Below are positions 58,906 to 64,000 of a stretch of DNA of 64,000 nt, piece by piece. Position 1 is the stretch's first letter. Every line of letters begins with the position of its first letter. Made by a program: the position numbers and the translations under genes. Source of the stretch: Acanthaster planci (lineage: Eukaryota > Echinodermata > Asteroidea > Valvatida > Acanthasteridae); assembly GCF_001949145.1 (NCBI RefSeq), contig NW_019091371.1:2298410-2362409 (forward strand), in the 5' to 3' direction. The notes beneath the pieces are model-generated. The model ran no database searches, was not told where the DNA came from, and saw only the letters and a program-made list of their open reading frames with translations.

Positions 58906-58958
58906 CGTTCGAGCCAGCTACTCGTGTAAATACGAGTATACTCCTGAGCGCTCGAACG
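58906..58958. repeat. Nested hairpin (cruciform-like)
   Basis: The outer arms cgttcgagc (58906-58914) and gctcgaacg (58950-58958) are perfect complements. Inside, ctcgtgtaaatacgag (58921-58936) forms a second hairpin. The following 90 bases are rich in ctcg/cgag words. The function is unknown. Confidence 0.6.
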
Positions 58959-60482
58959 GCTGAAGTACGGATCGGCGGGTCAACGAGATAGTCGCTCTCG
59001 CTAGAGGAAGAGTATAGTCCCCTGCCGACCCGAGTTACGGTAATACACACGCATCCTACTGGTGTTAAAGGGGTAACCGCGCGAACGCACCCCAAAAAGT
59101 TCCGTTCCAAACTCTAGGTGCGTGAGATCGTTTCTTGTAAACAACTTACCATGCAGTAGATGAAAGGCAACCCCCGTCTTCAGTGTACGCCTACATCACA
59201 ATAGTACTTCAATAAAACGAATGTCATGCATGGCAGTAACTATTGAATGCATAATAAGTATTAAAAACCAGAAGCAACAATGGTGTCAGTTTGTTACCTG
59301 CTTGTGCAGTCCCTCTAGTCCGCGTCCTCCCTCCTAATTGATTTGCCGTCAAGCACATTAATCTTAAAGAGAGGTTACACCATTTTTTGGAGGTGATTTT
59401 ACAAGATTTGCTGAATAAAGGGTATAAAAAAAATTACTGCAGCATTCCTTCCACTGACTTACACGTTTCACATCTGAGTCAATTACCGTTGAAAAAAATC
59501 GAAAAAACACAGCAGCCTTTCGTCACTGCGGATAATAATCATATTGACAACGTTGTTACAAATAACGATTACACTGCACGATATTACAAGCCTATTTAAC
59601 CATACGGTTTTGGGCCGATACTTACAGTTACACATGAATCTAAATATATAGGCCTACTACAAATAGACATGTGCGATTCGGCAGATAGGAGTATCCGGTG
59701 TGTTTAGCCTAACAGAAACGGTGAGTAAATTGCGACAGGGAAATGTCATGGTGCTATTTTTGAAGATGCCAATCTGTGCTGTCTTTGAATGTAGGCAAAG
59801 GCACATGCCCGGCTACGGGCGTGCGCCGCGTTTGAAATTCACATGCGCAGAGGCGTTTTGAAAGTTCAGGCATGACGTATAGTCTCTCTTTGGGTCCACA
59901 TCTGTCTCTTAGTAGACGTAATCACGTCAGTGGCAGATTTAGCATTGATCCAAAAGGAGATTAAGTGATATGTCATGTACGGACGGGGGGGGGTAGAACG
60001 CAAACTTACAAGCACATCACGGTAATCTTGTTTTCTACAGAATCATCAAATAACCACTTGATAACAAATGAGAAAAATAGAGAAGGAGCAGGATTTCTGG
60101 ACCTACATGTACTTCTTGCATCCGTTGCCCCCGGCTGGAATCTACAAATTTGCGCATACCGGTGTATCTCTAATTAATAGACTTACTATTAACAAACACA
60201 GCACAGGTAAAACGGTGAACTCGACAGTTGGACAGGTGACACGTTACTCAATCACGCACATTTGCACTGTATAAGCTGGTGCGTTTTTGAAATCTGTACC
60301 TTTATTTCGCAAAGCTGCCATTTTGGGCATGTGATCCCATTCAGTCAATATCCTGTTTAAAAAGGTTGCTTTAATTAAACATTAAACTTTCATTAAACAT
60401 TCAACTATTACGTTTGCGATGCGATATTTGAAAAACAAGTCATTAAGTAAAGGGAAATTTCCAAGAGAGCAACATGTAACTG

Positions 60483-60654
60483 TGCAATGTTTCACAATAT
60501 AGTGCGCCACCAAGAGTTTGCAACGCGTTGGCCAATCACAGCGCGCGAAATCTGTCGACCAATGCGCGTTTGGAAAGGGTCGACAGATTTCTCGCCTTTT
60601 GATTGGCCAACGCGTTGCACACTCCTGGTGGGGCACTTGTGTGAATCGCCCGTA
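60483..60654. mobile_element. Palindromic MITE, family H copy 1
   Basis: The left half has gtttcacaatatagtgcgcc, agagtttgcaacgcgttggc and caatcacagcgcgcgaaatc; the right half mirrors these with gattggccaacgcgttgcac and gtgaatcgcccgta. The centre has tctgtcgaccaatgcgcgtt / gggtcgacaga. The copy at 63667 shares the same plan. Confidence 0.8.
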
Positions 60655-62689
60655 TTGCTTAGTTGTGAGAAATGAAATTCTTTTCAAGAACACTTCGAAC
60701 CATGCCGATTTATTGATGCGCTTTTCTATTACAGGGCTGACACACTACCGGATTTTGAAACATTTACCAAGATAAACAAAGAAACAAACTGTTATCATGA
60801 ATGAAATTAATCATTTGCGTGGAGAGAAAAAAAATCGATCGCGCTGAGGTTACAAACGATGAGGTCAGAAAGCTTAAATACAAATTGACGCACACATAAA
60901 CACAAACACAAAACAAAAATGCTCGGATTCGAAGTGTAAACGGTGTTGCTTCATGACTCCTGAGGGGTGCACCCTCGTAAATAGGCCAGAAATGTGTCCG
61001 CCGAGCTCATTAATAAAAGTTATACACTGAAAATATTCTATATTAGAGGGTCCTGAGAGCCATGGAACTGAGGAATTGAAGAAATATGAGACTGAACCTC
61101 TGGGCCTGACTCAGGGCTTCCAATTCTTAGCAATTTGGATGCAATCGGGTCTGAAAGTGGCATTATTTGAGCCATTTTGCAGAGGGATGGTTTTTCAAAA
61201 TGGCTACTTTTCCGGACAGGGACATTTTCTTCATTTTAGTCGGTCAACCCCCCCGAAAATTGAAAGGAAAATGAAAGGGGACATGTGGAACATCACTTTT
61301 CAGTGCAGCCTGAACACCTGTGAGAGTTGTGAGTATTTTTAAAATATTTGTGAAGTATGGGGATTTATCGCAGCTGTCTATGGGAATTTATTTGTAGTGG
61401 TGCACGCTGAGAGTGATTTGAGCCCAAAAAACTTCTAACACAGTGTCATTATCCATAACAGGAGTATAGCGCCGCCACTCAAAAAGCTCATTATGATTTT
61501 TATTAGTCACATGACACGTGTGAGGGTTGACGGCTGCAGTACATGCGTGTACACGACGTAAGTGACCGCCACATGCATACATCCATAACACGCTCCAGGC
61601 TCGTTCCGCCGCTCCGCCCATATTAATGGTTAGTTCCCATCCAGTAAAATACCGCTCGAACGTGATAACCTCCAGGCTCAATCAAGTCAACGAAAGCCTA
61701 CTTGTAAGTTTCAAACGGATTTTTTTTCCAAATTTCTCATTAAGTAACGTTATTTGATGAAATATTTTTTACAGGAAGATGAAGAAAAAGGACTTTCTGA
61801 AGAAATTGAATAAGCGAATTCATGACACTCTACATGAGTTGCAAGTTTCTCGTTATTGATTGGCTGGTACCCAGCTGTCAACAATGGGGTAACAGAAACT
61901 GGCTTGGACTCGCCACCAGCGAAAACTTTGTGATTCTATGCGTGCACTGTTTGTTGCTTTTATGTACAATTAAGTTACCGGTGTCTCTTACCAAATATTT
62001 TTGTATCTTGTTTTGAAGGTAACGCAAAATAACCAGAATTAAAAAAAATAAAAATAAGCGGTAAAAAATATACAAAAACCCCATCAACTTCTTTAAAGTG
62101 GGTCTCGAGCGTTAGCATGACATAAAAAGTGAAGAAATGTGCTCCTTTTTGGCTGCCATGCAGCGCATGTGTAGACGCGCGCTGTAGAACCTCCCAGGTT
62201 TACACCTTAGCATCGCTTCGAAGTTTTCTGTCTCTAGCAAGACGCTTATAGCCAGAACTGATCCGGTTCCTGACCCTTCATCGAAGTGACATTGCCGCAC
62301 CAACAGGTACTGCGCTTCACAGTTTACAATTTCAACTTAATTAGTTCCGACGGCAGGAGGTGTACCCCATTTCACCACCCCTTTTTGTCCTCTCCCTCTT
62401 CGTTCAACCTTTGCTCATTTGCAAACTCTTACATACCTTCTGCGACTGATGTTTAAATTTTTTTCATTATAAAGTGTCTTTGAAATGTCTTGAAAATGTA
62501 AAATACGAAATAAATGCTCAACTGAATGTTGATGAACCTGGATATGCAATGTACACATTCAGTTCAACATAGGCCAACAGTAGGGATTGAAATATCAACG
62601 TAATGTAAAATTAAACTTCTAAACAATTAGTCTTTTTCCTTTTGATTACGTTATGTCCCTGTAACTGCCATGTGTAGGCCTATTCGTTT

Positions 62690-62910
62690 ACTGCCAATCG
62701 ATTCATCCCGAACATCATAATTTTGCATTCGAAGCAGACGAATCTTCGTTGGCAGCCGACTGCATTCTGGCGGATGAATTCTAAGGGAGGTGTCCTTTCG
62801 GTAATGGCGGCCAACTCGCCTTGGGAAGATTGAAGGCGTTGCTTCCGTCTACAGGTCTTCACCGACAGATTTTGCCCCATCCGGTTCTATTTTTTATGAA
62901 TCTGAGAGTG
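62690..62910 (+). promoter_or_regulatory. CpG-rich stretch, possible promoter or first exon
   Basis: Local CpG frequency and GC content rise (gcagacgaatcttcgttggc, ttcggtaatggcggcc, gttgcttccgtctac). A plus-strand donor-like accagag|gtttgt lies at about 62917. An open frame on the minus strand (start MGQNLSVKTC) also crosses it. Neither could be tied to a known protein. It could be the start of a gene continuing right of the window. Confidence 0.25.
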
Positions 62911-63666
62911 ACCAGAGGTTTGTCGAGTAAGTAGAAAGGGCTTGGGGTTTTTGAAACAATTTTCCTGTGTTTTTTTTGGCCTGTAATTCGGGGTTCTGAT
63001 TTCAGCGATAAGTTAACGTTGGCAATTCACATTACCGCTTCGCCCCCGCTGTCGATGTCGTGCGTTTTGCACTTAGGCCTAGGCCTAATTTGTTGATGGC
63101 GACTCGCCCCGTCATGCCCGTAGTGGGTGGAATCAATTGGTGTAAGATTTGCCAGTTTTACAACGATGGGCAGTGATTAGGGCAAGATAAGCATATTTAT
63201 CATAATGCATTAGGCCTAGGGGCCAACTTGGTTTCGATCCTCTGTGCTGTTTTGTGGGTTTTCAGGCCCTCTCTTCCATTTTTAAAATATTAATCCATTT
63301 CAATTCATCACGGGCATGGCCATTGACATGATTGATCATATCATGGAGGAATAAGATGTACATTTTCCTCCATGATCATATTCGTGATATTCATTGCACT
63401 CGTCATGCTCATGTCACCGGTCCATGACATACATGTATAACATTTGTACATGTAGGCCTAGGACTTGTGTGATGGTAAAAGCCTCTGGTCCATGACTGAA
63501 GCCATGGCCCCATGATAATCATGATATGAGGATGAGAAGGCTGCCCCAAAGTCCTGGTTTTAGCCTTTTTTGATTGCCCAATGACTGTGCAGTATGGACT
63601 TGGTGAACTGGTTTAATTGTGATGCTGTATTGTTACTCGAGCCAGCTTGAATGGTAATGATATGTG

Positions 63667-63840
63667 TACGTGCGTTTCACAATAGTGTGCCGCCAAGAGT
63701 TTGCAACTCGTGAGCCAATCACAATGTGCGAAATATGTTGACCCAATGCGCGCGTTTGGAAAGGGTCGACAAATTTTGCATGTTGCGGTTGGCCAACGTG
63801 TTTCAAACTCTTTGGGGCGCACCATTGTGAAACGCCCGTA
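63667..63840. mobile_element. Palindromic MITE, family H copy 2
   Basis: The ends tacgtgcgtttcacaatagt and attgtgaaacgcccgta are inverted copies. The interior shares agagtttgcaact, agccaatcaca, gcgcgtttggaaagggtcga and ttggccaacgtg with copy 1 at 60483. The TA at each end suggests a TA target-site preference. Confidence 0.8.
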
Positions 63841-64000
63841 TTTATCTCATTAACCCTCCAATGCTGAAGTCACTCTTTGGGTCACTTGGTAAACACCTCA
63901 AAGAAGCACAGTTGTGTCGTGTTGTGCACTGCACCAACTGTCCCTCACAGGAATATCAGATTGCACTTGTGTGCTGCCCACCAACTGTGCTTCACTGTGT

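Larger units (their letters stand above)
53598..64000. other. Gene-poor region upstream of the homeobox gene
   Basis: No exon with family similarity was recognised on either strand. The region holds inverted-repeat elements at 55625-55835, 60483-60654 and 63667-63840, a dispersed repeat at 56868-57005, a cruciform-like block at 58906-58958, and a CpG-rich possible first exon at about 62690-62910. The homeobox promoter and distal enhancers are expected here, but nothing specific could be assigned by eye. The stretch 57010-58890 holds nothing that I could name. Confidence 0.5.

Overview
This window is nuclear DNA of an animal, read on both strands. It has many small exons with GT/AG borders and about 0.5-5 kb introns, intron-poor gene density, nuclear tRNA genes, and abundant short inverted-repeat transposons and minisatellites. 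The three proteins are closest, from memory, to deuterostome relatives. Together with the frequent TACATG-type palindromic microsatellites this suggests a marine invertebrate deuterostome such as an echinoderm or hemichordate. That placement is inference, since no search could be run.

Three protein-coding genes could be assembled with all exon phases agreeing. (1) Bases 189-4591, plus strand: the last nine exons of PDHX, the E3-binding component of the mitochondrial pyruvate dehydrogenase complex; its 5' end lies left of the window. (2) Bases 35798-11128, minus strand: a complete 21-exon HPS5 gene (BLOC-2 complex, lysosome-related organelle biogenesis), about 1828 residues, much longer than the roughly 1130 of the human protein. 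PDHX and HPS5 are convergent and separated by about 6.5 kb of repeats. (3) Bases 53597-46552, minus strand: a five-exon paired-like homeobox gene with an N-terminal octapeptide, a homeodomain and a C-terminal OAR motif, most like ISX.

Between HPS5 and the homeobox gene, about 39.6-46.1 kb holds a tRNA cluster: six intact tRNA-Gln genes (four CTG and two TTG anticodons) on the plus strand and three tRNA-Arg-TCG genes on the minus strand (one less well paired), plus tRNA relics. The cluster was built by tandem duplication of a unit of about 2.8-3.4 kb. Just left of it is the remains of a Penelope-like retroelement (GIY-YIG endonuclease tail) followed by a hammerhead-ribozyme-like motif.

The rest is non-coding. 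It carries at least ten families of non-autonomous inverted-repeat elements (one with seven copies, one nested inside another), several minisatellites, one SINE-like sequence, and hairpins upstream of HPS5. From 53.6 kb to the right end no convincing exon was found; a CpG-rich stretch near 62.7-62.9 kb could be a first exon or promoter. No CRISPR, operon or prokaryotic feature is present.
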